From: Acidobacteriaceae bacterium
Lineage (GTDB): Bacteria > Acidobacteriota > Terriglobia > Terriglobales > Acidobacteriaceae
Assembly: GCA_021323655.1 (NCBI GenBank)
Contig: JAJPKO010000064.1
Coordinates: 1-47,225 of the forward strand
DNA: 47,225 bases
Direction of reading: 5' to 3'
In this document: positions 24,261-32,963 of the stretch, one piece after another
Layout of the letters: each line of letters begins with the position of its first letter
Numbering within the stretch: the first letter of the stretch is position 1
Position numbers and translations under genes: made by a program
The notes under the pieces: generated by a model
Told to the model about the DNA's origin: nothing
What the model saw: only the letters and a program-made list of their open reading frames with translations
The model's database searches: none

Positions 24261-25691
24261 CTAAAGGACTTCGCCTAACCTTCTGATGCCTTCGCGTATG
24301 TCGGTTTCTTTCATGCGAGAGAAGCCGAGGATGAACCCTGGGCGCGTGGGCTTCTTTAGAAAATATGCAGCGACGCCATAGATGCCGACCTGATGATCGG
24401 CGGCTTTGGCGATGATTGTTTCCTCAGTAACACGGCGTTTGGGCCACAGGACGATGTGTGTGCCCGCACCTTCGCCCGTGATTTCGACCCGCTGGCGCAG
24501 ATGGCAATGTATTGCATCCATTAAAGCCTTGCGGCGCAAAGTATTGTTACGGCGCAGGCGGTGCAGGTGGCGTTCATACATTCCGCTGGCGATAAATTCA
24601 GCGAGAGTGCGTTGTTCGAGTGTTCCGGCATGGCGATCGCAAAGCCACTTGGCTGCGGTAAGGGCCGGAACAAGAGACTTGGGCGCGATGAGGTATCCGA
24701 TGCGAATAGACGGGAAGATGGTGCGAGAGAAGGTCCCGATGTAGAGGACACGCCCTTCGGGATCGAGGCCTTGCAGCGATTCCAATGGCTGGCCTTCATA
24801 GCGGAATTCACCATCGTAATCATCTTCGACAATGATGGCATTTTTGCGCCTGGCCCACGCGAGCAGTTGGAGCCGGCGGCTGAGTGTGAGGATGGCCCCT
24901 GTAGGGAGCTGATGAGAGGGAGTGACAAAAGCCGCGCGCGCATCCGCGGGGAGTTTGCTGGTGACGATGCCTTCGTGGTCTACCGGGACAGGGGCGAGAC
25001 GCACTCCCGCGGCGAGGAGCGCGTGCTTTGTGCCGCGATATTGCGGGTCTTCCAGCGCGACTCGATCACCGCGTTCAAGCAGGACGCGAGTGGCAAGATC
25101 AATGGCCTGCTGGGCGCCATTTACGATGATGACCTGCGAGGGACCGCACATGACAGCACGCGATTTACGGACGTGCGCGGCGATGGCCTCCTGCAAGTCC
25201 TGATTGCCAGCGGCAGGACCGTAATCGAGATGGCGAAGTTCGGTCTGGCGCTCATTTCTAAGCAGAATGCGCCGCCAGGCTGCGAACGGGAAGCTTTGCG
25301 TGTCAGTCCTTCCATAGGCGAAATCGTAACGCAGGAGTTGTGGCCTGCGCTGAGCGGCCACGCCGGCGACGGCATCCTCTGCGTAGCGGCCGAAGCGGGA
25401 AAGCCGCAGCAGGGCTGGCGGGGCGTTTTCTCTGTGGTGACCAAGGTCCAGTGCGGTTGAAACGTAAGTGCCTGAACCGTGCCGGCCTGTGATAAAGCCT
25501 TCGGCGAGTAACTGATCGTAGGCCAGCAGGACGATGGTGCGCGATACACGAAGTTTCTCCGCCAGTTCGCGTGAGGAGGGAAGGCGTTCACCGGAATGGA
25601 GAGTTCCAGAGAGGATCGCCTGCCGGAGCCCGAGATAAATCTGCCGGAAGAGGGGCCCTTTTGTTTCAGAAAGTGGTATCAGCAATTCCAT
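24261..25691 (-). CDS. MocR/PdxR-type GntR transcription factor with aminotransferase domain (Arg at PLP-Lys site)
   Basis: A 476-residue regulator. The N-terminal GntR winged helix (about 12-78: FRQIYLGLRQAILSG, LPSSRELAEKLRVSRTIVLLAYDQL) is joined to a fold-type-I aminotransferase-like domain (about 110-476) with IVEDDYDGEFRY, typical of MocR proteins. These sense PLP or amino compounds and often control vitamin B6 genes. At the position where the Schiff-base lysine normally stands (TFS-K-T-x-FP), this protein has Arg323 (TFSRTIFPSIRIGYL, codon CGC at 24723-24725), so covalent PLP binding is doubtful. It is divergent from a PNPOx-like flavoprotein gene, the likely target. Confidence 0.9.
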   Translation of the reverse strand: MELLIPLSETKGPLFRQIYLGLRQAILSGTLHSGERLPSSRELAEKLRVSRTIVLLAYDQLLAEGFITGRHGSGTYVSTALDLGHHRENAPPALLRLSRFGRYAEDAVAGVAAQRRPQLLRYDFAYGRTDTQSFPFAAWRRILLRNERQTELRHLDYGPAAGNQDLQEAIAAHVRKSRAVMCGPSQVIIVNGAQQAIDLATRVLLERGDRVALEDPQYRGTKHALLAAGVRLAPVPVDHEGIVTSKLPADARAAFVTPSHQLPTGAILTLSRRLQLLAWARRKNAIIVEDDYDGEFRYEGQPLESLQGLDPEGRVLYIGTFSRTIFPSIRIGYLIAPKSLVPALTAAKWLCDRHAGTLEQRTLAEFIASGMYERHLHRLRRNNTLRRKALMDAIHCHLRQRVEITGEGAGTHIVLWPKRRVTEETIIAKAADHQVGIYGVAAYFLKKPTRPGFILGFSRMKETDIREGIRRLGEVL

Positions 25692-26034
25692 AAAAAGTGG
25701 TTCTTGAAAGCTACCATATCCGGGGATGAGTATGGGAGTAGCTGAGAGGGGCCATGAGGCTTAAAAGATAATTGCGAGCAGCATGGATGGCTGGGCTATT
25801 CGTATACATCGTCCTCTCAGCGGCCCCCATGAGTGGGTGGAGTTTGACGGCACCTCAGTGACTTAAAAAGCGTGGGACGGCCCGGGCAAACCTGGAACCA
25901 TTCGAGACAGACGCGTCCGGCAGGGCACATCGAAGGATCACTGCAAACTCGGCGTATTTTGAGCGGCCGTTTCCTGATGACGGCGGCAAGACATGGAAAG
26001 TGAATTGGATTACGTACCAGACGAGGACGAAACC
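25692..26034. promoter_or_regulatory. Divergent control region of the MocR and Nim-like genes
   Basis: Directly upstream of the MocR start, TGGT (25698-25701) and ACCA (25713-25716) flank TTCTTGAAAGCT, similar to MocR-type operators as I remember them. Further on, CTGAGAGG (25742-25749) and CCTCTCAG (25813-25820) are exact inverted repeats 63 bases apart. No other gene is seen here. The function as a MocR-binding region is inferred from its position. Confidence 0.4.
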
Positions 26035-26697
26035 ATGAATGTGGCAGAACGGGCGCAGGTAAGAAGAATTCCGAAACGGGCGGCTTATGATGCGGAGACA
26101 ATTCACAGCATTCTGGATGCAGGCTTTCTTGCCCATGTGGGATTTTGTGTGAATGGACAGCCATTTGTGATTCCCACGCTCTATGGCCGCAACGCAGGAA
26201 GGCTTTATCTGCACGGCTCGACGGCGAGCCGCATGGTGCGTGAGCTGGAAACAGGTGTGCCTGCGTGCGTCACCGTCACGCTGGTGGATGGGCTGGTCCT
26301 GGCCCGTTCGGCGTTTCATCATTCGATGAATTACCGTTCCGTTGTGGCGTTTGGCACGGCGCGGAAAATTGAAGACCCTGAAGCGAAGATACAAGCGCTG
26401 CGCATCATTTCTGAGCATCTGATTCAAGGCCGCTGGAAGGATGTGCGCGGTCCGTATGAGAAGGAGTTGAAGGCGACCTCTGTTCTGGAGTTTTCGATTG
26501 AAGATGCCTCTGCAAAGGTACGTACCGGACCGCCGGTAGATGAAGAAGAGGACTATGCTCTCGAGGTATGGGCTGGCGTGTTGCCCCTCGCAATCACGCC
26601 CAGAGAACCGATTGCTGATCCGAGGCTGGCTCCGGGTGTGGATGTACCTGAGTATGTGCAGCGGTTCGGCAGCGAGCCGTCTCCACCTAAAGGTTGA
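26035..26697 (+). CDS. Pyridoxamine 5'-phosphate oxidase-like flavoprotein (NimA-like)
   Basis: A 220-residue split-barrel FMN-binding protein. The start MNVAERAQVRRIPKRAAYDAET and the blocks ILDAGFLAHVGFCVNGQPFVIPTLYGRNAG, LYLHGSTASRMVREL and FHHSMNYRSVVAFGTARKI match the Nim/PNPOx-like group. Members bind flavin or haem and some reduce nitroimidazoles; the physiological substrate is mostly unknown. True PdxH activity is unlikely from this sequence type. The ATG at 26035 has GAGG eight bases upstream and matches the family start; the ATG at 25993 would add 14 acidic residues. It is divergent from the MocR-type regulator, a common and probably functional pairing. Confidence 0.85.
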   Translation: MNVAERAQVRRIPKRAAYDAETIHSILDAGFLAHVGFCVNGQPFVIPTLYGRNAGRLYLHGSTASRMVRELETGVPACVTVTLVDGLVLARSAFHHSMNYRSVVAFGTARKIEDPEAKIQALRIISEHLIQGRWKDVRGPYEKELKATSVLEFSIEDASAKVRTGPPVDEEEDYALEVWAGVLPLAITPREPIADPRLAPGVDVPEYVQRFGSEPSPPKG

Positions 26698-26767
26698 GGT
26701 GGAAGTCGCCCGTTTGGTGTATCTTACTTGTTTTCAGCGATATACGCGGACTTCTCTCTTGTGAGTT

Positions 26768-29056
26768 GTGCCTGCGGTGCAGTACAGTTCGAGTTGCACC
26801 ATGTGTAGCTTCGTTTTTGGCAGGCTGGGAAAAGTGAAGTCCGCTCGCAAATTCATCTGTTCTTCCAGCGTATTTCGGCTGGGGATCGTGGCGGCGTTTA
26901 TTGCTGCTTCAGGATTCTGCTTTCTCAGGACGATTCACGCCGGAGCCAGTCCTGAGGCAGTGCGCACGGAGTTCAATACTCATGTGCATCAGAGCTACGA
27001 CTATCACTTTGGTAAAGACAAGCCTTTCCTGCCCAGCAATGCCACGACGGAAGATGGAGAGTTCATCCAGCCCGGGGCATTCCCTTCCGCAAAATACTGT
27101 GGGCATTGCCATGAGGCGGCGTACCACCAGTGGCGCGAGTCGCTGCACTCGAACTCGTTCCGCGCTCCGTTCTACCTGAAGGACGTGGAGCTGATGAACA
27201 AGACGCAGGGGATCCAATTCTCCCGGTTTTGTGAAGGATGTCATAACCCGACAGCGCTGTTTACGGGTGTGCTGACGAAGAACCCGGTGGTGAAAGACCG
27301 CAGTTTTGATAACGATGGCATTACCTGCTCGGTGTGTCATTCGATCCAGAAGTTACAGCCGACCTATGGTGTGGGCGCCTATGTGATGGGTGTTCCGGCG
27401 GTGATGGTGGATGAGAATGGCAAGCCGATTCCGGGAGAGGTCCCGTACAAAGACATTCTGGCGCACACGGACCGCCATGTGCAGGCGGTGATGAAGGACT
27501 TCTATCGTACGCCGGAATATTGTGGAGCATGCCACAAGGCCAATCTGCCGACGAGCCTGAACCACTACAAGTGGCTGCGCGCCATTGGTCTTTATGACGA
27601 GTGGCAGGCGTCGTCGTTCTCGCATCGGTCGCCGCTGCCGTTTTACTCCAAGGAATACAAGACGTGCCAGAACTGCCATATGCCTCGCGAGGCGATTACG
27701 CGGCCCGACTATGGCGCGAAGGACAAGACACTGGCTTCGCATCGCTGGATTGGCGGCAACACTGCGGTCCCGTTCTTTTATGGATACGAAGAGCAGTTGC
27801 AGAAGACGATTGCTTTTCTGCGAGACCAGAAGCTGAATGTAGACCTGTTTGCGATCCGGAAGGACAACGATCCGAAATATATTGCGCCGCTTGGTTCTGT
27901 GGATTTTGACCTGAAGCCGAATGACACGGTAGAGACGTTTGTCGTTGTCCAGAACAAGGGCATTGGACATACGCTGATTCCGGAGCAGCGCGATATTTAC
28001 GAGGCATGGGTGCAGTTTACGGTCAAGGACGCGACGGGCCGCGTGTTGAGCGAGAGCGGATATTTACAGCCGGATGGCACGCTGGAGCCGCGCGCACACA
28101 GCTTTATTACCCGCATGCTGGACAAGAAGGGCAACCTGCTTATTCATCACGAGGTCTGGCTGCGGCATACAAATGCGACGGATGCGACGATCAAGCCAGG
28201 ACGCTCGACGATTGTGCGATATCAGTTCCGGATTCCGGCAGATGCGAAGGGGCCGGTGACGGTGACGGCCAGGGTGAATTACCGGCACCTGAACCAGATC
28301 TTTACAAATTTCATTATTGGCGACAAGCATCCTCCGTACCCGGTGGTGGAGATGGCCTCGCGCACGCGGACGTTTGAGATTGGACACAACAGCGCGGGGA
28401 AGCCCGATCCGGCGGACAATCCGGACTGGATGCGGTGGAACAACTTCGGTATTGCGCTGATGGACCAACAGCAGTACGGCGATGCAGTCAGTGCATTTGA
28501 AGAAGTGAAGAAGATGCGTCCGGACTACGCCGATATTTATACGAATATTGGCATTGCCTACCTGATGTGGGAGAAGTATTCGCTGGCAGGCGAGAGCATC
28601 CAAAAGGCGCTGGAGCTTGCCCCGGACAATCCGCGTGCGCTTTATTTCCAGGCGCTGGTGGAGCGGAATGAGGGCAATCTGGACCATGCGATTGCAAACC
28701 TGGAGCGGGTGGTCGAGAAGTACCCCCAGTCGCCGGATGCGCATCGCGAGCTTGGCTTCAGTTATTACCAGCTCCATAAATACGAGCTGGCAGAAAAACA
28801 GTATCAGGCATTGCAGGGCATTGATCCTGACGACCTGGCTGCCCACTACATTCTGGCCATTGTGTATCGCCGCCTGGGAATGAAGGAAAAGGCGGCGGAG
28901 GAGTCTGCCCGCTTTGCGGATGAAAAGGAAGACCCGATGGCAAATACCGCATCCCTCCAGTTCCTGGAGAAGCATCCGGAGCTTTCCGGGGAGAGCGTGC
29001 CATGGCATCTGCATACCGCTCTGGATGCCGCTCCGATGAGTGCCGGCGGGCGGTGA
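26768..29056 (+). CDS. Five-heme c-type cytochrome fused to TPR repeats
   Basis: A protein of about 762 residues, exported by a hydrophobic segment at about residues 35-55. The first half has five CxxCH heme c motifs: CGHCH (from residue 111), CEGCH (155), CSVCH (187), CGACH (252) and CQNCH (300), in a cytochrome c554-like arrangement. A beta-rich region spans about 370-540. A C-terminal array of four to five TPR units follows (about 557-735, e.g. NNFGIALMDQQQYGDAVSAF). It likely moves electrons in the periplasm and docks partners through the TPRs. The start is uncertain: GTG at 26768 or ATG at 26801. No biosynthesis or oxidase genes are adjacent. Confidence 0.87.
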   Translation: MPAVQYSSSCTMCSFVFGRLGKVKSARKFICSSSVFRLGIVAAFIAASGFCFLRTIHAGASPEAVRTEFNTHVHQSYDYHFGKDKPFLPSNATTEDGEFIQPGAFPSAKYCGHCHEAAYHQWRESLHSNSFRAPFYLKDVELMNKTQGIQFSRFCEGCHNPTALFTGVLTKNPVVKDRSFDNDGITCSVCHSIQKLQPTYGVGAYVMGVPAVMVDENGKPIPGEVPYKDILAHTDRHVQAVMKDFYRTPEYCGACHKANLPTSLNHYKWLRAIGLYDEWQASSFSHRSPLPFYSKEYKTCQNCHMPREAITRPDYGAKDKTLASHRWIGGNTAVPFFYGYEEQLQKTIAFLRDQKLNVDLFAIRKDNDPKYIAPLGSVDFDLKPNDTVETFVVVQNKGIGHTLIPEQRDIYEAWVQFTVKDATGRVLSESGYLQPDGTLEPRAHSFITRMLDKKGNLLIHHEVWLRHTNATDATIKPGRSTIVRYQFRIPADAKGPVTVTARVNYRHLNQIFTNFIIGDKHPPYPVVEMASRTRTFEIGHNSAGKPDPADNPDWMRWNNFGIALMDQQQYGDAVSAFEEVKKMRPDYADIYTNIGIAYLMWEKYSLAGESIQKALELAPDNPRALYFQALVERNEGNLDHAIANLERVVEKYPQSPDAHRELGFSYYQLHKYELAEKQYQALQGIDPDDLAAHYILAIVYRRLGMKEKAAEESARFADEKEDPMANTASLQFLEKHPELSGESVPWHLHTALDAAPMSAGGR

Positions 29057-29145
29057 CCCTCTTTCCCCGGTCCCTTTGATTTCAGGAACAACAAAACGGA
29101 AGGATATTTCCGGACATTGCTTGTTGCAACGAGTAATTGTCTGCT

Positions 29146-30150
29146 TCAAACTCCGCCAACCGGGGCGGTGGAGCGGCGGACCACCAGGTTGGGTTCGACG
29201 ACGTATTCGGCGCCGTCCCAGCTTCCCGTCTGGTGGGTGTTATAGAGGGCGCGGAAGGCAAGGCGGGCGATTTCCTGACGGGAGAGTCGGACAGTGGTAA
29301 GGGCCGGCTGGGTGAAGGCGCAGAGCTCGATGTCGTCATATCCGATAAGGGAGATGTCCTGCGGGATACGGAGGCCGTGTTCAAAGATGGCCCCCATGGC
29401 CCCAATGGCAGTCAGGTCGTTGGAGGCGATGACGGCGGTGGGGCGCAGGGACTGATTGAGCAGGCGCCGCATGGCTTCATGGCCGCCGTCGGTGCGGTGG
29501 TTTCCCTGCTCGAGGAGACGGTCATCAAGGCGGATGCCTTTGCGCTTGATGATATTGAGGAAGGCGCGTTTGCGGATGCGCGCCGAGATGAGTGACGGCG
29601 GGCCGGCAATGAAGGCAATGTTTGTGTGGCCAAGTTCGGTAAGGTATTCGACGGCAGCGTCAATGCCAGCAGCGTAATTGACGCGGATATTGCTGATGCC
29701 TCTTTGCGGGGTTGCTGTGTCGAGAAAAGCGAGGGGGATGTTGCGGTGGCTGAACTCCTCGATGAGGTGCTTGTCCATCTCCGAGGTCATGATGGCAACG
29801 CCGTCTACCTTGCGCTGGAGCATTCGGCCGACACAGACTTCAGTGCGGTGCGGATCGTAGTTTGTGTTGGCGACGAGGACTTCCTGCCCGTGCTGCACCG
29901 CGATATCTTCAAAGCTTTTTACCAGCTCAGGGAAGAAGGGGTTGGTGATGTCGGAGATGATGAGCCCGTAGAGGCTGCTGCGGCCGGAGCCAAGGGCGCG
30001 GGCGTTGGTGTTGGGGTAATAGCGAAGGGCCTCGATGGCCTTACGAACGCGGGCCGCAGTTTCCGGAGTGACTTTGTTGGATCCGTTAATGGTACGAGAG
30101 ACGGTGGCAGTGGAGACTTTAGCCAGCCTTGCAACTTCTTTGATGTTCAT
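29146..30150 (-). CDS. LacI-family transcriptional regulator
   Basis: A 334-residue repressor. The N-terminal helix-turn-helix and hinge (MNIKEVARLAKVSTATVSRT, then KVTPETAARVRKAIEALRYYPN) are textbook LacI. The periplasmic-binding-protein-like effector domain follows from about residue 60 (LYGLIISDITNPFFPELVKSFE) to RRSTAPVGGV. The ATG at 30150 is fixed by AGGAG six bases upstream and by the family start; the open frame to 30396 is spurious. No sugar gene is adjacent, so the target is elsewhere; a LacI-type palindrome upstream of the GxGYxYP gene in this window is one candidate. A 23-bp palindrome at 30181-30203 may be its own operator. Confidence 0.92.
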   Translation of the reverse strand: MNIKEVARLAKVSTATVSRTINGSNKVTPETAARVRKAIEALRYYPNTNARALGSGRSSLYGLIISDITNPFFPELVKSFEDIAVQHGQEVLVANTNYDPHRTEVCVGRMLQRKVDGVAIMTSEMDKHLIEEFSHRNIPLAFLDTATPQRGISNIRVNYAAGIDAAVEYLTELGHTNIAFIAGPPSLISARIRKRAFLNIIKRKGIRLDDRLLEQGNHRTDGGHEAMRRLLNQSLRPTAVIASNDLTAIGAMGAIFEHGLRIPQDISLIGYDDIELCAFTQPALTTVRLSRQEIARLAFRALYNTHQTGSWDGAEYVVEPNLVVRRSTAPVGGV

Positions 30151-30477
30151 GAGGCTCCTGACCCCGGAGTTCAAAAAAGAGAAATGTAATCGTGCTTCAT
30201 TTCTAATGCTTTTGGGTGTTCGGAGCAAGCTGAAGAAGAATGAGTCATTGAGCATGGGAGAGGACCTGGATGCCGTTGATGGAAGCGCGGTATTGCGTGT
30301 CAGTTGATCCGCCATGAATGCGCGCGGCGGATGCGCCATGGCTCCCGGCGCGCCGACCACGCGAATGGCCCGAAGAGAAACGGAAGGGTCTGGCAAAGCG
30401 CACGCCGTAAAATCCCCATGAACGCCTCGTTAAAGTATCTGCGCACTGATTGCAACGCTCCGGTACACTTGCTCTTT
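30151..30477. other. 327-base divergent region between LacI regulator and M24 peptidase
   Basis: The region holds the palindrome listed at 30181-30203. The M24 gene has no clear ribosome binding site; TACACT (30462-30467) lies 10 bases before its ATG, so a leaderless transcript is possible but the -35 is poor. Nothing else recognisable is seen. Confidence 0.35.
30181..30203. promoter_or_regulatory. Palindrome upstream of the LacI gene, candidate autoregulatory operator
   Basis: GAAATG (30181-30186) and CATTTC (30198-30203) are exact complements. The left half contains TGTAATCG, a perfect LacI-type half-site (TGNAANCG) with the central CG; the right half is one base longer. It is 31 bases upstream of the LacI start codon. 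Binding is inferred. Confidence 0.4.
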
Positions 30478-31647
30478 ATGGATCTGTCTGCGATTCAATC
30501 CGCACTGCGCGAGCAGAAGCTCGATGCCTGGCTCTTCTACGATCATCACCACCGCGACCCCATCGCAGGACGCATCCTTGGGCTCGACCCCAACGCGCAC
30601 ATCACGCGCCGCTGGTATTACGTCATTCCCGCGCAGGGCACGCCGCACAAGCTGGTGCATCGCATCGAACAGGGCCGCCTCGACACGCTGCCCGGCAACA
30701 AGACCCAGTACTCCTCATGGCAGGAGCTGCAATCGGGCCTTGAAAAAATACTCGCACCATACCAGCGAATCGCCATGCAGTATTCGCCCCGCAACGCCAT
30801 CATGTATGTCTCCATGGTGGATGCGGGCACCGTTGAGTTCTTACGTGAGATCGGCAAGACCATCGTCAGTTCAGCTGACCTTGTCAGCCAGTTTGAGGCC
30901 GTGCTGTCCGCCGAACAGGTCGCCAGCCACTATGAAGCACAGCGCGCCCTCGACCAGATTCTTCTGGAAGGCTTTCGGCGCATCGGAGAGCGCATTTCAT
31001 CCGGCATCACCGAATATGAAATGAAGACCTGGTTCATCGAAGCCATTGAACGCGCCGGCATGATCACGGAAAACGGTCCGAACGTCTCCGTGAACGAGAA
31101 TTCCTCCGACTCGCATTACGAACCGACAGCCGAGCGCTCGCGCAAAATCCGGAAGGGCGACTTCCTCCTGATTGACATCTGGTCGCGCATGAATCGGCCC
31201 AACTCCTGCTGGTATGACATTACATGGACCGCCGTAGTCGGACGCGCGCCCTCCGAGCGGGAGCAACAGGTCTTCACCACTGTCAAAAATGCGCGCGACG
31301 CAGCAATAGAAGTCGTCAAGGATGCCTTCGCGCAGAAGCAGCCCATCGCAGGATGGCAGGCCGATGACGCGGCGCGCGCCGTGATCCGGGATGCTGGCTT
31401 TGCCCAGTACTTTACGCACCGCACCGGACACAACATCGCCACCGAACTTCATGGCAATGGCGCGCATCTCGACAATCTCGAAACGCACGACGAACGCCGC
31501 ATCCTGCCGTTCACCTGCTTTTCCGTCGAGCCAGGGATTTATCTGCCGGAGTTCGGCATCCGCAGTGAAGTAAACATGATGACCGCTGGTCAAAGGGCCG
31601 AAGTAACCGGACGCATTCAGCAGGAGCTGGTGCGGATCAACCCCTGA
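30478..31647 (+). CDS. M24-family metallopeptidase (Xaa-Pro dipeptidase-like)
   Basis: A 389-residue cytoplasmic enzyme. The N-terminal creatinase-like domain (about 1-150) is followed by the pita-bread catalytic domain. Five metal ligands can be traced: Asp in FLLIDIWSR, Asp in CWYDITWT, His in THRTGHNIA, Glu in FSVEPGIY and Glu in IRSEVNMM. It likely cleaves X-Pro dipeptides or related substrates. The ATG at 30478 (MDLSAIQSALREQKLDAWLF) is the natural family start; the open frame back to 30304 is not supported. Its stop overlaps the convergent YdcF-like gene by 11 bases. Confidence 0.88.
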   Translation: MDLSAIQSALREQKLDAWLFYDHHHRDPIAGRILGLDPNAHITRRWYYVIPAQGTPHKLVHRIEQGRLDTLPGNKTQYSSWQELQSGLEKILAPYQRIAMQYSPRNAIMYVSMVDAGTVEFLREIGKTIVSSADLVSQFEAVLSAEQVASHYEAQRALDQILLEGFRRIGERISSGITEYEMKTWFIEAIERAGMITENGPNVSVNENSSDSHYEPTAERSRKIRKGDFLLIDIWSRMNRPNSCWYDITWTAVVGRAPSEREQQVFTTVKNARDAAIEVVKDAFAQKQPIAGWQADDAARAVIRDAGFAQYFTHRTGHNIATELHGNGAHLDNLETHDERRILPFTCFSVEPGIYLPEFGIRSEVNMMTAGQRAEVTGRIQQELVRINP

Positions 31648-32242
31648 ATGCGGGAAGTCCGTGCATCCGGATGCGAAGGCAGCTCAGGCCTTCTTTCCAG
31701 TCCAGCATCAGCCTTTCCCACAAGCCGTACTCAGGGGGCCAGCGCGCGGCATCTTCTTTCCATTGCAGATGCGGATAGCGCTCAAGGATCAGCGCGGTGC
31801 GCGGCAAATGGTACGCGGAACTGATGACCTCGGCCGAGTGCCAGCCGCGCGCCTCCATGATCTTGTTCGAGTAGTAGATGTTCTGGATCGTGTCCCGTGC
31901 CTGGTCCTCTTCCACAATCGCCGACGCCGGAACTCCATTGGCCTCGGCCAGAAGTGCCATCGCATGCGCCTCCACAAAGTGGTTGTGGGCCGCGCCTCCG
32001 GTCATAATGATGTGGCTGCTCACGCCTCTCTCGTATTCCCGCACGCCTTCCAGCACGCGCTCACGCTGCTGTGGAGTAGGCGAGCCATCGGCCTTCGTCG
32101 GACAGCCCAGTACGATGATTGTGTCCACTTTGTCTAATGTTGCATTCTGGCGCGGTGTAGAAAAGTAAAACGCAAGCACCGCAAGCGGATACAGCAGGCA
32201 GAGACCAACCACAACCAGAAGAACACGCAGCGCTGTTCGCAT
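31637..32242 (-). CDS. YdcF-like DUF218 membrane-anchored protein
   Basis: A 201-residue protein with an N-terminal membrane helix (residues 5-27, LRVLLVVVGLCLLYPLAVLA). The DUF218 fold follows: DTIIVLGCPTKADGSPTPQQRERVLEG, SSHIIMTGGAAHNHFVEAHAM and ISSAYHLPRTALI, where the GG and SAYH motifs are family hallmarks. Relatives include YdcF and SanA, linked to envelope and S-adenosylmethionine binding, but the reaction is not established. No clear ribosome binding site precedes the ATG at 32242. The gene converges on and overlaps the M24 gene by 11 bases. Confidence 0.82.
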   Translation of the reverse strand: MRTALRVLLVVVGLCLLYPLAVLAFYFSTPRQNATLDKVDTIIVLGCPTKADGSPTPQQRERVLEGVREYERGVSSHIIMTGGAAHNHFVEAHAMALLAEANGVPASAIVEEDQARDTIQNIYYSNKIMEARGWHSAEVISSAYHLPRTALILERYPHLQWKEDAARWPPEYGLWERLMLDWKEGLSCLRIRMHGLPAFRG

Positions 32243-32324
32243 ACAGGAAGGGTACTACTTTTCCCCGCTCTGAAGGACCTGCAGGAAGTACAGGCCCTCC
32301 ACCGTAGCCACATTAACAGGTCGC

Positions 32325-32933
32325 TTATTTCGCAAACACAAGCGGCATTTCCACCAGATGTTCGCTTACAAACCAAACCTGCATCTCATTCGTGCGGACA
32401 ACGTCGCTGATGAGCAAATCATTTGTCCCCTCATCTCCCAGGTCGGATGCCTTCCTGGCCAGATCGCGCGCATCTTGCAGAATGATTTTGTGCGCTTCCA
32501 GCAGGCGGGAGATAAGCACCGGAACTTCTTCGCGGCCCTTGGGCGGACGCTCCAGACGTGTCGTTTCTGCCACATCATGCGCCATGGCAATGCTGACGCC
32601 GCCGAGGATCTGGATCCGTTCCGCCAGCAGGTCCACAAGCTCCACCTGCTGCTCAAAGTGTTTGTCGAAAAGCAGATGCAATTGATAGAAGGTAGGTCCG
32701 CTGACGTGCCAGTGCGCCTTCTTGTATAGATCGCGCAGACTGGCAGTGTCCGCAAGAAGAATATTGAGGCGTTCTGTAATCTTACGGCGCGCATCTTCGC
32801 TGATGCCAATCGGCAGATCACGAATTACCGTGCCAAACTTCTGCACTTCTTTGGCAGATTGGCGCCAGTGCGGAGTGATGCGATCAATTTTCTCACTGGA
32901 CGGAACTTCTTTCAGGGCAGTCTTGCTACTCAT
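32325..32933 (-). CDS. dps: Dps-family DNA-protection / ferritin-like protein
   Basis: A 202-residue protein that should form a 12-subunit shell, oxidising iron with hydrogen peroxide and storing it to protect DNA. Ferroxidase residues are visible: H74 in KKAHWHVSGP, then H86 and D90 in LHLLFDKHFEQQVELVDLLAERI, with E105 also in the conserved place. The N-terminal 45 residues are a basic and mixed tail that could bind DNA. A GGGAGGG sequence lies about 12 bases before the ATG. The 390-base gap to the right holds a tandem repeat and a small open frame. Confidence 0.92.
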   Translation of the reverse strand: MSSKTALKEVPSSEKIDRITPHWRQSAKEVQKFGTVIRDLPIGISEDARRKITERLNILLADTASLRDLYKKAHWHVSGPTFYQLHLLFDKHFEQQVELVDLLAERIQILGGVSIAMAHDVAETTRLERPPKGREEVPVLISRLLEAHKIILQDARDLARKASDLGDEGTNDLLISDVVRTNEMQVWFVSEHLVEMPLVFAK

Positions 32934-32963
32934 ATTTCGTCAATCCCTCCCGGTTTTGTAGGT

